A DNA stretch of 64,000 nt from DATBLE01 sp036555585 (GTDB taxonomy: Bacteria > Actinomycetota > Thermoleophilia > Gaiellales > Gaiellaceae). Position numbers and translations under genes: made by a program. The stretch spans positions 1 to 64,000 of the forward strand of contig DATBLE010000008.1 of the NCBI GenBank assembly GCA_036555585.1. Direction: 5' to 3'. Positions 36,441 through 44,824 of the stretch are shown here, piece after piece; position 1 is the first letter of the stretch, and each line of letters opens with the position of its first letter. Below the pieces are notes generated by a model that worked only from the letters and a program-made list of their open reading frames with translations, searched no databases and was not told the DNA's origin.

Positions 36441-37379
36441 TCACAGCTCCCGCAGCTTGGGGTTGAAGATCTCGTCGAGCCCGACGTTCATCACGTAGAG
36501 GCCGCCGACGATCGCGATGATCCCGATGCCCGGCGGCAGGAACCACCACCAGAAGCCGAGCGTCAGCGCGCTCGACAGGTAGGCGCTGTTGATCATCAGG
36601 CCCAGCGACACCTGCGTCGCGGGACCGAGGCCGAGGAAGTCGAGCGAGGCCCCGATCAGGATGGCGCCGCCGAACAGGAGGATGAACATCATCAGCAGGT
36701 ACGAGCTCATGTTGGGCGCGATCTCCGAGACGATGATCTGCCGCGTCTTGCGTCCGCTCAGCCGCGCGATGTCGACGAAGTCCCTCGTCTTCAGCGAGAA
36801 GGTCTGGGCCCGCACCGCCCGCGCCGCCCACGGCCACGACGTCAGGCCGATGAGCAGCGCCTCCGTCACGTAGCTGTGCACGTCGATGTAGGCCGCGACG
36901 ATGATCAGGATCGCCAGCGTCGGGATGACGAGCACGACGTTCGTGAGCATGTTCAGCAGGTCGTCGAGCCAGCCGCCGCGGTAGCCGGCGGTGAAGCCGA
37001 CGGCGGCCCCGAGCACCCAGGCGATGCCGCCGCCGACCGCGCCGACGAGGAACGCGGCGCGCAGGCCGTTCACGAACTGGGAGAAGACGTCCTGGCCGAA
37101 CGAGGTCGTGCCGAACCAGTACTCGGACGAGGGCGGGGAGTCGGTCGGGCCGGTGAACGCGAGCGGCGGGTGTGCGACCAGCGCAGGCGCGATCGCGGCG
37201 GTCAGGAGGAAGACGAGGACGATCCCGGCGCCGAGGACGAACTTCCAGTTGCGGAGCGCGAAGTAGACGAACTCCGAGCGCTTCGCGGGGACGGCTGCCG
37301 GTGCCGCAGGCTGGGGCACGCTCGGCGGCGCGACGCGGTCGACGGTCTCGCCTGCGACGCCGGGACGTGCGACCGCCAT
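36441..37379 (-). CDS. Opp/Dpp-type ABC transporter permease (C-like)
   Basis: A 312-residue permease. A Pro/Ala-rich cytoplasmic N-terminus (to about 32) is followed by a first membrane helix (FVLGAGIVLVFLLTAAIAPAL), the FGTTSFGQDVFSQFV segment typical of C-type subunits and the coupling EAA loop RLSGRKTRQIIVSEIAPN. Usual six-helix layout. It overlaps the B-like permease gene by one base. Confidence 0.92.
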   Translation of the reverse strand: MAVARPGVAGETVDRVAPPSVPQPAAPAAVPAKRSEFVYFALRNWKFVLGAGIVLVFLLTAAIAPALVAHPPLAFTGPTDSPPSSEYWFGTTSFGQDVFSQFVNGLRAAFLVGAVGGGIAWVLGAAVGFTAGYRGGWLDDLLNMLTNVVLVIPTLAILIIVAAYIDVHSYVTEALLIGLTSWPWAARAVRAQTFSLKTRDFVDIARLSGRKTRQIIVSEIAPNMSSYLLMMFILLFGGAILIGASLDFLGLGPATQVSLGLMINSAYLSSALTLGFWWWFLPPGIGIIAIVGGLYVMNVGLDEIFNPKLREL

Positions 37380-38368
37380 CACGCCCCTCCCTGCATGCCG
37401 ATGCGGGTGCGCGGGTCGATGAAGACGTACGCGATGTCGATGACGAAGTTGGCGATCAGGACGCCGACGATCAGGAGGAGGAAGATCCCCTGGATGAGGA
37501 AGTAGTCTCGGTTCTGGATCGCGCTCAGGGTCAGCGTGCCGAGGCCCGGATACGCGAACACGATCTCCACCACGATCGCGCCGGCGACGACCGCGCCGAG
37601 CGCGAGCGCGAGGCCGGTGACCTGGGGGAGCAGCGCGTTCCGGTACGCGTACTTGCGGACGAGCTTCTGCGGCGCTCCCAGGGAGGCGAGGTAGTTCGAG
37701 TAGTCCGCCTCGAGCTCGTAGATGATCATGTTGCGCATCCCGATCGCCCAGCCGCCGAAGGCGACGAGGAAGAGGGCGAGGAACGGCAGGATCCAGTGCA
37801 GCAGGAAGCTCCGTGCGAACTCGAGCGTCCACGCCGGCTGCATGGACAGGTCGTACGCCCCTGACACCGGCAGCCAGCCGAGCGTGGTGGCGAAGACCCA
37901 CGCGAGGACGATCCCGAGCCACATCTGGGGCGTGGCCGTGAGGACGTAGCTGGCCGGCAGGACGGTGTTGTCGAGCGTCCTGCGGCGGGCGGCGAGGGCG
38001 CCGACCTTGTTCCCGGCCCAGAAGCTGAGCAGGATCGCCGGCACGAGCAGGGCGAGCGTGTAGGGAAGCGCCCCGAAGATCAGCGACGAGACGGACGTCG
38101 GGAAGTTCGCCACGCTGCGCCCGAGGTCGCCGTGGAAGAGCGCGGCCCAGAAGTTCAGGTACTGGCGCCAGACCGGGACGTCGAAGCCGAACGCCTTCGT
38201 GTAGTAGCCGGTCAGCGCGTGCTCGGCCGACGGCTGGGCCTGCATCCGTGACATCAGACGCTCGATCGGGTCGCCGGGCATGAAGCGCGGGATCGCCCAG
38301 TCGATGGTCACCGCCACCCAGAAGGTGAGGAGGTAGATGAGCACCTTCCGTGCGAGGTATCGCTTCAT
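37379..38368 (-). CDS. Opp/Dpp-type ABC transporter permease (B-like)
   Basis: A 329-residue permease beginning MKRYLARKVLIYLLTFWVAVTIDWAIPRFMPGDP in family style (first helix, then the PGDP motif). The large extracytoplasmic loop, GNKVGALAARRR loop and EAA-type EADYSNYLASLGAPQKLVRKYAYRN region are present. It is separated from the binding-protein gene by 90 bases that contain a strong hairpin. Confidence 0.92.
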   Translation of the reverse strand: MKRYLARKVLIYLLTFWVAVTIDWAIPRFMPGDPIERLMSRMQAQPSAEHALTGYYTKAFGFDVPVWRQYLNFWAALFHGDLGRSVANFPTSVSSLIFGALPYTLALLVPAILLSFWAGNKVGALAARRRTLDNTVLPASYVLTATPQMWLGIVLAWVFATTLGWLPVSGAYDLSMQPAWTLEFARSFLLHWILPFLALFLVAFGGWAIGMRNMIIYELEADYSNYLASLGAPQKLVRKYAYRNALLPQVTGLALALGAVVAGAIVVEIVFAYPGLGTLTLSAIQNRDYFLIQGIFLLLIVGVLIANFVIDIAYVFIDPRTRIGMQGGA

Positions 38369-38399
38369 CGGTTCTCCTCGCTCCGCGCCCGCAGGCGAG

Positions 38400-38440
38400 G
38401 CGACATCCCTCCCGCTCGGTGCGGAGGGGAGGGATGTCGC
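38400..38440 (-). promoter_or_regulatory. intercistronic hairpin between binding-protein and permease genes
   Basis: A perfect 14-pair inverted repeat (38400-38413 with 38427-38440; core GACATCCCTCCC) with a 13-base loop and no U-run. Such hairpins after the first gene of an ABC operon protect the upstream message from 3' decay, so that binding protein outnumbers permease. It could also act as a partial terminator. Confidence 0.65.
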
Positions 38441-38458
38441 GTCACTTCCGGCTCCGAC

Positions 38459-40198
38459 CTACGTCGTGGAAACCGGCTTGAGGTGGGTGAGCATGTCGAT
38501 GCTCGTCATCTGCCAGTAGTTACGCCACGAGCTGGGCGTGTACTGCAGTCCCTTGGCAGACGGCCAGTTGGTCCAGTAGGTCGTGTTGACCATGGACCAC
38601 ATCCCGTTGTACCAGAGCGGGATCACCGGCAGCTTCTGCATGAACGTCGTCTGCAGCTTCGACATCACCGCCTTGTAGGCGGCGGCGTCCGACGTCTTCG
38701 TGCGCTTCAGCTGGTTCGTCAGCGTCCAGGCGGGCTGATCGGTGAACCGCTCGTAGTTCATCGTCGCCTGGTTGTCGGCGATCGGCAGGTTGTAGATGTA
38801 CTGGTAGTACGTCCACGGCGTGTTGCTCATCTGCCGGTCGTTGCCGAGCAGCAGGTCGAACCGGGAGTGTCCGCGGTCGTCGGTTAGCGTCCCGTACTCG
38901 GGAAAGCCCGGGACGAGATGGATGCCGACGGCCTTGGCGCTCGACGAGATGACCTGGATCGCGGTCATCCAGTCCGACCACCCGTTCGGGACGACGATCG
39001 AGAGCTCGATCTTCGACCCGTCCTTGTTCTCGACGTAGCCGTCGCCGTTCACGTCCTTGTACCCGGCCGCCGCGAGGAGCGACTTCGCCTTCGCGGGGCT
39101 GTACGAGAAGCCGTACTTGGCGACGGCGGACTTGTCGACCCACTTGTCCCAGATCGGCAGCAGCCCCGTCGGGCTCGCCTTGTTCACGAGCCCCTGGTAC
39201 GCCTTGTCGAGGATCTGCCCCATGTCGATCGAGAACGCCAGCGCGCGGCGGAACTGCGCGTCGTTCAGCGGCTTCCTGGTCGTGTTGGGGAAGAGCCACG
39301 TCGTGTTGGCGCCCAGGTGGTACGGCGCCGCCCCGTAGTACGTCTTGAACCGCTTGCTGATCGCGGACTTCGGGGCGAAGTTGTTGAACAGGTCGATGTT
39401 GCCGGCGAGCAGATTCGACAGCGCGGCTGCGTTCGTGCCGTTCTTGATGTCGACGACGTACTTCGGCTTGACGGACAGGCCGAGCGCCTTCGTCGCCCAC
39501 CAGTTGAGCCGCTTCTGCCACACCATCGTCTCCGAGCTGGCACCGAAGCCCGACTTGTAGCGGTACGGGCCGGTCCCGACAATGTTGCGGGTGTTCTCGA
39601 GGTTGCTCGTCGTCAGCTCCGTCGCGCTGTACTGCTTGAAGACGTGCTGCGGCACGATCGCGACGTTGAAGCGGTAGAAGTCGAACTCCTGGTATCCGGG
39701 CGTGCCTTTGAACGTGAAGACCACGTCGTGTCCGGACACCTTCGTGCTCGCCAGTCCCGTGTCGGCCCACAGCGGATGCTGCGGATGCGTCGGGATGTTC
39801 GTGATGTCGAAGCTGTACTTGACGTCCTGCGCCGTCAACGGCTTGCCGTCGCTCCACTTGACGCCCTGCCTGACGTGCATGACGTAGGTGGTCTTCGACG
39901 TCCACGAGCCTCCCGTCGCCAGCCACGGGATGAACTTGTCCGCGAGCGGGTCGTAGCGGAACGGCGTCTCGTACACGAACCCGACGAGTCCCGTCACGTA
40001 GTCCCAGTTCTTCGCGGGATTGAGGTCGTTGTTCGGCGACCACTGGTTTCCGCTCATGTAGAGCGTCTGTGCGCGCGGAAGGGCCAGCGCCGACGACTCC
40101 TTGGCGCCCGCGCCGGTCGTCACCAGCATCGTGCCCGTGACGACGGCCGCGACCACCAGGCCGAGGGCGGCGGCCCTGCGCTTCTTCACGGCGGTCAA
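38459..40198 (-). CDS. Opp/Dpp-type substrate-binding protein (SBP family 5)
   Basis: A 579-residue exported binding protein. The N-terminus (KKRRAAALGLVVAAVVTGTML) is a Sec signal without lipobox cysteine. The mature protein has SBP_bac_5 marks: VYETPFRYDPLADKFIPWLA, GVKWSDGKPLTAQDVKYSFD, VGTGPYRYKSG, FRRALAFSIDMGQIL and AKSLLAAAGYKDVNGDGYVE. A TTG at 40198 has GGAGGG at good distance; a GTG at 40189 is an alternative. Relatives in thermophiles bind beta-linked oligosaccharides as well as peptides; the GH130 and GH1 neighbours favour a mannoside or glucoside here. Confidence 0.88.
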   Translation of the reverse strand: MTAVKKRRAAALGLVVAAVVTGTMLVTTGAGAKESSALALPRAQTLYMSGNQWSPNNDLNPAKNWDYVTGLVGFVYETPFRYDPLADKFIPWLATGGSWTSKTTYVMHVRQGVKWSDGKPLTAQDVKYSFDITNIPTHPQHPLWADTGLASTKVSGHDVVFTFKGTPGYQEFDFYRFNVAIVPQHVFKQYSATELTTSNLENTRNIVGTGPYRYKSGFGASSETMVWQKRLNWWATKALGLSVKPKYVVDIKNGTNAAALSNLLAGNIDLFNNFAPKSAISKRFKTYYGAAPYHLGANTTWLFPNTTRKPLNDAQFRRALAFSIDMGQILDKAYQGLVNKASPTGLLPIWDKWVDKSAVAKYGFSYSPAKAKSLLAAAGYKDVNGDGYVENKDGSKIELSIVVPNGWSDWMTAIQVISSSAKAVGIHLVPGFPEYGTLTDDRGHSRFDLLLGNDRQMSNTPWTYYQYIYNLPIADNQATMNYERFTDQPAWTLTNQLKRTKTSDAAAYKAVMSKLQTTFMQKLPVIPLWYNGMWSMVNTTYWTNWPSAKGLQYTPSSWRNYWQMTSIDMLTHLKPVSTT

Positions 40199-40309
40199 AT
40201 CCCATCCCTCCTCTCGTGCGTCCGAACGGCGGGCCACGAGGTTGGAGCCCGTCGAGCTCTTCGCCGCGACCGGGTCCCTCGGGAGCTCGATGCGGCGGAG
40301 AAGTGCCGC

Positions 40310-40327
40310 TTACCGAGAACGGTTACC
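40310..40327. promoter_or_regulatory. candidate LacI-type operator, upstream copy
   Basis: TTACCG-AGAA-CGGTTA is an imperfect inverted repeat (5 of 6 pairs) lying 112 bases upstream of the binding-protein start. It shares CGGTTAC with the site at 40414-40425, about one hundred bases away, a spacing that would allow looping by a LacI tetramer or paired dimers. Confidence 0.4.
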
Positions 40328-40413
40328 AGCGCGTTGCGGGACGACCATCAGGAGAAACACGTATTGAGCGGTACGTGATCTCCGTGACGCTTCGCGTGCG
40401 TGCCGCCAATACG

Positions 40414-40425
40414 GTAATCGGTTAC
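40414..40425. promoter_or_regulatory. candidate LacI-type operator, GTAATCGGTTAC
   Basis: A 12-base near-palindrome (perfect GTAA/TTAC arms around TCGG, with the central CpG skewed) 29 bases upstream of the LacI start. This is the A/T-edged, CG-centred form usual for LacI-family operators. Confidence 0.5.
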
Positions 40426-40454
40426 AGGACCCTGAACGGGCTCGGAAGGAAGTG

Positions 40455-41495
40455 GTGAGCTCGATCGAAGAAGGCAACGGGCGCCGGCCGACGATGCGCG
40501 ACATCGCCAGGCTCGCCGGCGTCTCGGTGGCAACCGTCTCCCGGGTCATCAACAACCGCGCCGGGGTCGCGCCCGAGACGCGGGACGCGGTCCTCGAGCA
40601 GCTGCGCGCTCACCACTTCACGACCAACCGCGGAGCGCGCGGCCTCTCGCTCGGCCGCACCGGCTTCGTCGGCTTCACGATGCCGTTCATCCGCGCCGAC
40701 TACTTCGCCTCGATCCTCGCCGGCGCGGTCGAGGCGGCCTACGAGCGGGACATGCGGGTCGCGCTCTGCGCCACCCACTCGGAGCACGACCGCGAGGTCT
40801 CGCTGCTCGAGCAGCTCATGGACGGGGCCACCGACGGCGCGATCATCCTGCTTCCCGAGGAGACGAGCGACGAGCTCGACCGCCTGCGCGCACGCCGCTA
40901 CCCGTTCGTCGTCGCCGATCCGCGGCTGTCGCTCCCGCCCGGGATCCCCGCCGTCTCGGCCGCGCACCGTGCGGGTGCGAAGGCCGCGACCGACCATCTC
41001 CTCGAGCTCGGACACCGGCGCATCGCCCACGTCTCCGGCCCGCGGGGCTGGGTCGCGACGGAGGAACGCATCGAAGGCTTCAACGCGGCGCTGGCGGCTG
41101 CGGGGGTGCTTCCGTCGCCTGAGCTCGTGCTCGAGGGCGACTTCGAGAGCCCGAGCGGCTACGCGGCCGGCCGGGCGCTGCTCGACCTCCGGGCTCCGCC
41201 CACCGCCGTGTTCGCGTCGAACGACAACATGGCGTTCGGAGCGTTGCAGGCAGCACGGGAACGCGGGCTGTCCGTCCCCGATGATCTGTCGGTCGTCGGC
41301 TTCGACGACGCCGACCTCGCGACGATCGTGTCGCCTGCGCTGACGACGGTCCGCCAGCCGCTCGCGGAGCTCGGACGCACCAGCGTCAGCCTGCTGATGC
41401 GCCTGATCGAGGGCCGGCGCTTCGAGGGCCTTCGCGTGGAGCTCGCGGGACGGCTCGTCGTCCGGGAATCCACCGGCCCGCCGCGTCTCCGATGA
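40455..41495 (+). CDS. LacI-family transcriptional regulator
   Basis: A 346-residue regulator. The HTH is at the N-terminus (TMRDIARLAGVSVATVSRVINNRAGV, where ATVSRVIN is the recognition/hinge signature), followed by a sugar-binding effector domain (FVGFTMPFIRADYFASILAGA, VFASNDNMAFGALQ, VVGFDDADLATIVSPALTTVRQP). It is divergent from the Opp-type operon and overlaps the GH1 gene by four bases, so it should repress both until a sugar binds. The second of two adjacent GTG codons is preferred because of GGAAGGA spacing. Confidence 0.92.
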   Translation: MSSIEEGNGRRPTMRDIARLAGVSVATVSRVINNRAGVAPETRDAVLEQLRAHHFTTNRGARGLSLGRTGFVGFTMPFIRADYFASILAGAVEAAYERDMRVALCATHSEHDREVSLLEQLMDGATDGAIILLPEETSDELDRLRARRYPFVVADPRLSLPPGIPAVSAAHRAGAKAATDHLLELGHRRIAHVSGPRGWVATEERIEGFNAALAAAGVLPSPELVLEGDFESPSGYAAGRALLDLRAPPTAVFASNDNMAFGALQAARERGLSVPDDLSVVGFDDADLATIVSPALTTVRQPLAELGRTSVSLLMRLIEGRRFEGLRVELAGRLVVRESTGPPRLR

Positions 41496-42853
41496 CACAG
41501 TCGTTCCCCTCCGGGTTCGTCTGGGGCACGGCGACGTCGGCGTACCAGATCGAGGGCGCGGCGGGAGAGGACGGCCGCGGCGAGAGCATCTGGGACCGCT
41601 TCTCGGCCACGCCAGGAAGGGTCACGGGCAGCGCGACGGGCGCCGTTGCGTGCGACCACTACCACCGCTACCGCGAGGACGTTCGCCTCATGCGGGACCT
41701 CGGCGCCGGCGCCTACCGTTTCTCCGTCGCCTGGCCTCGCGTGCTTCCGGAGGGCTGCGGGCGCGTCAACACGGCCGGTCTCGACTTCTACGACCGTCTC
41801 GTCGACGAGCTGCTCGCGAACGGCATCGAGCCCTTCGTCACGCTGTACCACTGGGACCTGCCGCAGCCGCTCGAGGATCGCGGCGGCTGGCCCGTGCGCG
41901 AGACGGTGGACGCGTTCGCCGAGTACACCGGGGTGGTCGCGGCCAGGCTGGGCGACCGCGTGCGCCACTGGATCACGCAAAACGAGCCGTGGGTGGCCGC
42001 GTGGCTCGGCTACGGGCTCGGCCATGACGCGCCGGGGCGGGCGAGCGAGGCCGACGCCGTGGCCGCCGGGCACCACCTGCTGCTCGCACACGGCCGTGCG
42101 CTCGAGATCCTGCGCGCCGCGCTGCCGGCCGCACGCATCGGCATCACGCTCGACCTGATCCCGATGCATCCGCTGACGCCCGCAGACCGGGACGTCGCGG
42201 CCGCGGCGGAGGCGGACGCCGAGCGCAACCTCTGGTTCCTCGAGCCGGTGCTGCGCGGTGCGTATCCCAGGAAGGCCCTGGGACGGTTGGGCCCGCATCT
42301 TCCGCCCGGGGCCGACGGCGACCTCGAGGCGATCAGCCGGCCGATCGACTTCCTCGGCGTGAACTACTACCGGCGCAACCTGGCGTGGGCGGATCCTGCG
42401 ACCGGGCGCGTGGCCTTCGCCGAGGTCGAGGGCCCCGATGTCACGGGGAACGGCTGGGAGGTCTACCCCGACGGCCTGTACGAGCTGCTCCTCCGGCTCC
42501 ACGAGGACTACGGAGCGCCGTTGCTCTACGTCACCGAGAACGGCGCCGCCTATCCCGACGTCCGGGGAGCCGCGGGAATCGACGACGCGCGACGGATCGC
42601 GTACCTCGAGCGCCACCTCGCCGCCGTCGGCCGGGCTCTCGACGCGGGGGTCGACGTCGGCGGCTACTTCGTCTGGTCGCTGCTCGACAACTTCGAGTGG
42701 GCGCAGGGGTACAGCCAGCGATTCGGGATCGTCTACGTCGACTTCGGGACGCTCGAGCGGATTCCGAAGGCGAGCTACTTCTGGTACCGCGACGTCGTCA
42801 CCGCCCACCGTGCGCCGGCTGCGGTCACCGGCGGTCCTGCCGGATCCGGGTGA
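41492..42853 (+). CDS. GH1 beta-glucosidase
   Basis: A 453-residue GH1 enzyme. The acid/base E165 is in TQNEPW (usual motif T[FL]NEPW, so a Gln replaces the common hydrophobic), the nucleophile E349 in VTENGAAY, and the opening FPSGFVWGTATSAYQIEGA is diagnostic. No signal peptide, so it works on imported beta-linked disaccharides: glucosides, or mannosides given the GH130 partner. Coupled to the LacI gene. Confidence 0.94.
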   Translation: MTQSFPSGFVWGTATSAYQIEGAAGEDGRGESIWDRFSATPGRVTGSATGAVACDHYHRYREDVRLMRDLGAGAYRFSVAWPRVLPEGCGRVNTAGLDFYDRLVDELLANGIEPFVTLYHWDLPQPLEDRGGWPVRETVDAFAEYTGVVAARLGDRVRHWITQNEPWVAAWLGYGLGHDAPGRASEADAVAAGHHLLLAHGRALEILRAALPAARIGITLDLIPMHPLTPADRDVAAAAEADAERNLWFLEPVLRGAYPRKALGRLGPHLPPGADGDLEAISRPIDFLGVNYYRRNLAWADPATGRVAFAEVEGPDVTGNGWEVYPDGLYELLLRLHEDYGAPLLYVTENGAAYPDVRGAAGIDDARRIAYLERHLAAVGRALDAGVDVGGYFVWSLLDNFEWAQGYSQRFGIVYVDFGTLERIPKASYFWYRDVVTAHRAPAAVTGGPAGSG

Positions 42854-42890
42854 CGGTGTCGACGTGACCGTGCGGCCTTCGAGGAGGCAC

Positions 42891-44426
42891 ATGCCGAACG
42901 ACACCGACCGCAAGTGGTGGACGCTCGGCGCGGTCGCGTTCGCCCTCTTCATGATCATGCTCGACAACACGATCGTGAACGTCGCCCTGCCCTCGATCGG
43001 ACGAGGGCTGGACATGGGCGTCTCGGAGCTCGAGTGGGTCGTGAACGCCTACACCCTCTCCTTCGCGGTCTTCATGCTCACCGGCGGCCGCCTTGCCGAC
43101 CTCTACGGACGCCGCCTGATCTTCGACACCGGGCTCGTCCTCTTCACGATGTCGTCGCTCGCCTGCGGCCTCGCCTCGAACGCCGACGTGCTGATCGCGG
43201 CCCGCAGCTTCCAGGGAGTGGGCGCAGCGCTGATGATGCCGGCCACGCTTTCGATCATCAGCGCAGCCTTCGAGCCGTCCGAACGCGGCACGGCGATCGG
43301 GATCTGGGCCGGCGTCGCGGGCAGCGCGCTCGCGGTCGGCCCGCTGCTCGGAGGCCTGCTCGCCGAGCACCTCGGCTGGAACTGGATCTTCTTCGTCAAC
43401 GTCCCGGTCGGCGTGCTGGCGTTCGTCGCCTCGCTCCTCTTCGTCGTCGAGTCGAGGTCGGGCGAGCTAGAGCAGCGCCTGGATCTGCCCGGCCTCGCCA
43501 CCTCGGCTGCGGGCCTCCTCGCCCTCGTCTACGCGCTGATCGAGGGCAACCGCCACGGCTGGACCTCGCCGAGGATCCTCGGCCTGCTGGTCGCAGCCGG
43601 AGCGCTCTTGGGCGCGTTCGTCCTGATCGAGCTGCTGAGCCGGCGGCCGATGCTCGACCTGCGCCTCTTCGGCAACCGCACGTTCAGCGGCGCCAACATC
43701 GCCGCCCTGTTCGTCTCGCTGGCGATGTTCGGGATCTTCTTCTTCGTCTCGCTGTACATGCAGAACATCCTCGGCTACTCGCCGGTGCACGCGGGCGTCG
43801 TCTTCCTGCCGATGACGTTCCTCGTCGTGATCACGGCCCCGCTCGCCGGGAAGACGACCGATCTGGTCGGCGCACGCTGGCCGATCACGATCGGGATGAC
43901 GCTCCTGGCAGCCGCTCTCTGGAGCTTCTCGACGCTCGGCGTCGACGGCACCTTCCTCGAGATGCTTCCGGGCATGCTCGTCGGCGGCGTCGGCATGGGG
44001 CTCGCGATGGGGCCGATGACCACCGCCGCCCTCAGCGCCGTCACGGTCGACAGGGCCGGCGTCGCTTCGGGCGTCGTGACCACCTCGCGGCAGGTAGGCG
44101 GCTCGCTGGGCGTCGCGCTCATGGGCGCGATCGTCGCCGCCGCCGCCGAGTCCGTGCCCTCGACCGACCCGCGGTTCCCGGTCCAGTTCGTCGACGGCTT
44201 CCAGAACGCACTCGAGTTCGGCGCGGCCGTGGCGCTCGGAGGGGCGCTCCTCTCGGCGCTCCTCGTCCGGCGGGAGCAGGCCGGGAGCCCGCAACCGGCG
44301 GGCGCCGCCGAGTCGGCCGTCCGGCCGCTCTCCACGACGTCACCGGTGGGAGGTCGCCGCCAACCGGTCGCCCGCCTCCGCAGAGCCGGTTCAAAGCGGT
44401 TGCATACAGGCACCTACGAACGGTGA
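42891..44426 (+). CDS. MFS drug/solute exporter, DHA2 (14-TM) type
   Basis: A 511-residue major-facilitator protein of the EmrB/QacA group. Marks: ALFMIMLDNTIVNVALPSI (motif D1), GGRLADLYGRR (motif A), GIWAGVAGSALAVGPLLGGLL (motif C, antiporter type) and long hydrophobic segments adding to about 14. GAGGAGG precedes the ATG at 42891. The last 60 residues are a hydrophilic, Arg-rich tail. Substrate unknown. It overlaps archease by four bases. Confidence 0.9.
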   Translation: MPNDTDRKWWTLGAVAFALFMIMLDNTIVNVALPSIGRGLDMGVSELEWVVNAYTLSFAVFMLTGGRLADLYGRRLIFDTGLVLFTMSSLACGLASNADVLIAARSFQGVGAALMMPATLSIISAAFEPSERGTAIGIWAGVAGSALAVGPLLGGLLAEHLGWNWIFFVNVPVGVLAFVASLLFVVESRSGELEQRLDLPGLATSAAGLLALVYALIEGNRHGWTSPRILGLLVAAGALLGAFVLIELLSRRPMLDLRLFGNRTFSGANIAALFVSLAMFGIFFFVSLYMQNILGYSPVHAGVVFLPMTFLVVITAPLAGKTTDLVGARWPITIGMTLLAAALWSFSTLGVDGTFLEMLPGMLVGGVGMGLAMGPMTTAALSAVTVDRAGVASGVVTTSRQVGGSLGVALMGAIVAAAAESVPSTDPRFPVQFVDGFQNALEFGAAVALGGALLSALLVRREQAGSPQPAGAAESAVRPLSTTSPVGGRRQPVARLRRAGSKRLHTGTYER

Positions 44427-44824
44427 CCGCGGTACATCGCTTCGGGGAGCACGTCGGCGAGGTCGAGATCGACCTCGAGGCCGCGGACGAGGTCGGAATC
44501 TTCGAGTCGGCGCTCGCCGCCTTCGCCGAGCTCGTCGACGCCGACGCGGACGGCGAGCCGGCCAGGGAGGAGATCGAGATCCGGGGCTCCGATCGCGCGC
44601 TGCTCCTTGCCGACTGGCTGAGCGAGCTCGTCTATCTCGCGGAGGTGAATCGCTTCGTGCCGGAACGAGTCGCCGACTGCGTGCTCGACCGCCACCGTCT
44701 GCGGGCAACCGTCACCGGGCGGCGCGGCCATCCTCGCCATCTCGTCAAGGCGGTCACGCTCAACGGGCTCGCACTCGAGCGGAAGGAAGGGGTGTGGCGT
44801 GGCCACGTCGTCCTCGACGTCTGA
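44423..44824 (+). CDS. archease (RtcB cofactor)
   Basis: A 133-residue protein with the archease pattern: a compact N-terminus, LLLADWLSELVYLAEVNRF in the middle, HLVKAVTLNGLALERKEGVW and the C-terminal VVLDV, whose Asp belongs to the metal site known to help RtcB guanylylation. The GTG overlaps the MFS stop by four bases, and the 3' end overlaps rtcB by 26. Archease raises the turnover and widens the NTP use of RtcB. Confidence 0.88.
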   Translation: MTAVHRFGEHVGEVEIDLEAADEVGIFESALAAFAELVDADADGEPAREEIEIRGSDRALLLADWLSELVYLAEVNRFVPERVADCVLDRHRLRATVTGRRGHPRHLVKAVTLNGLALERKEGVWRGHVVLDV

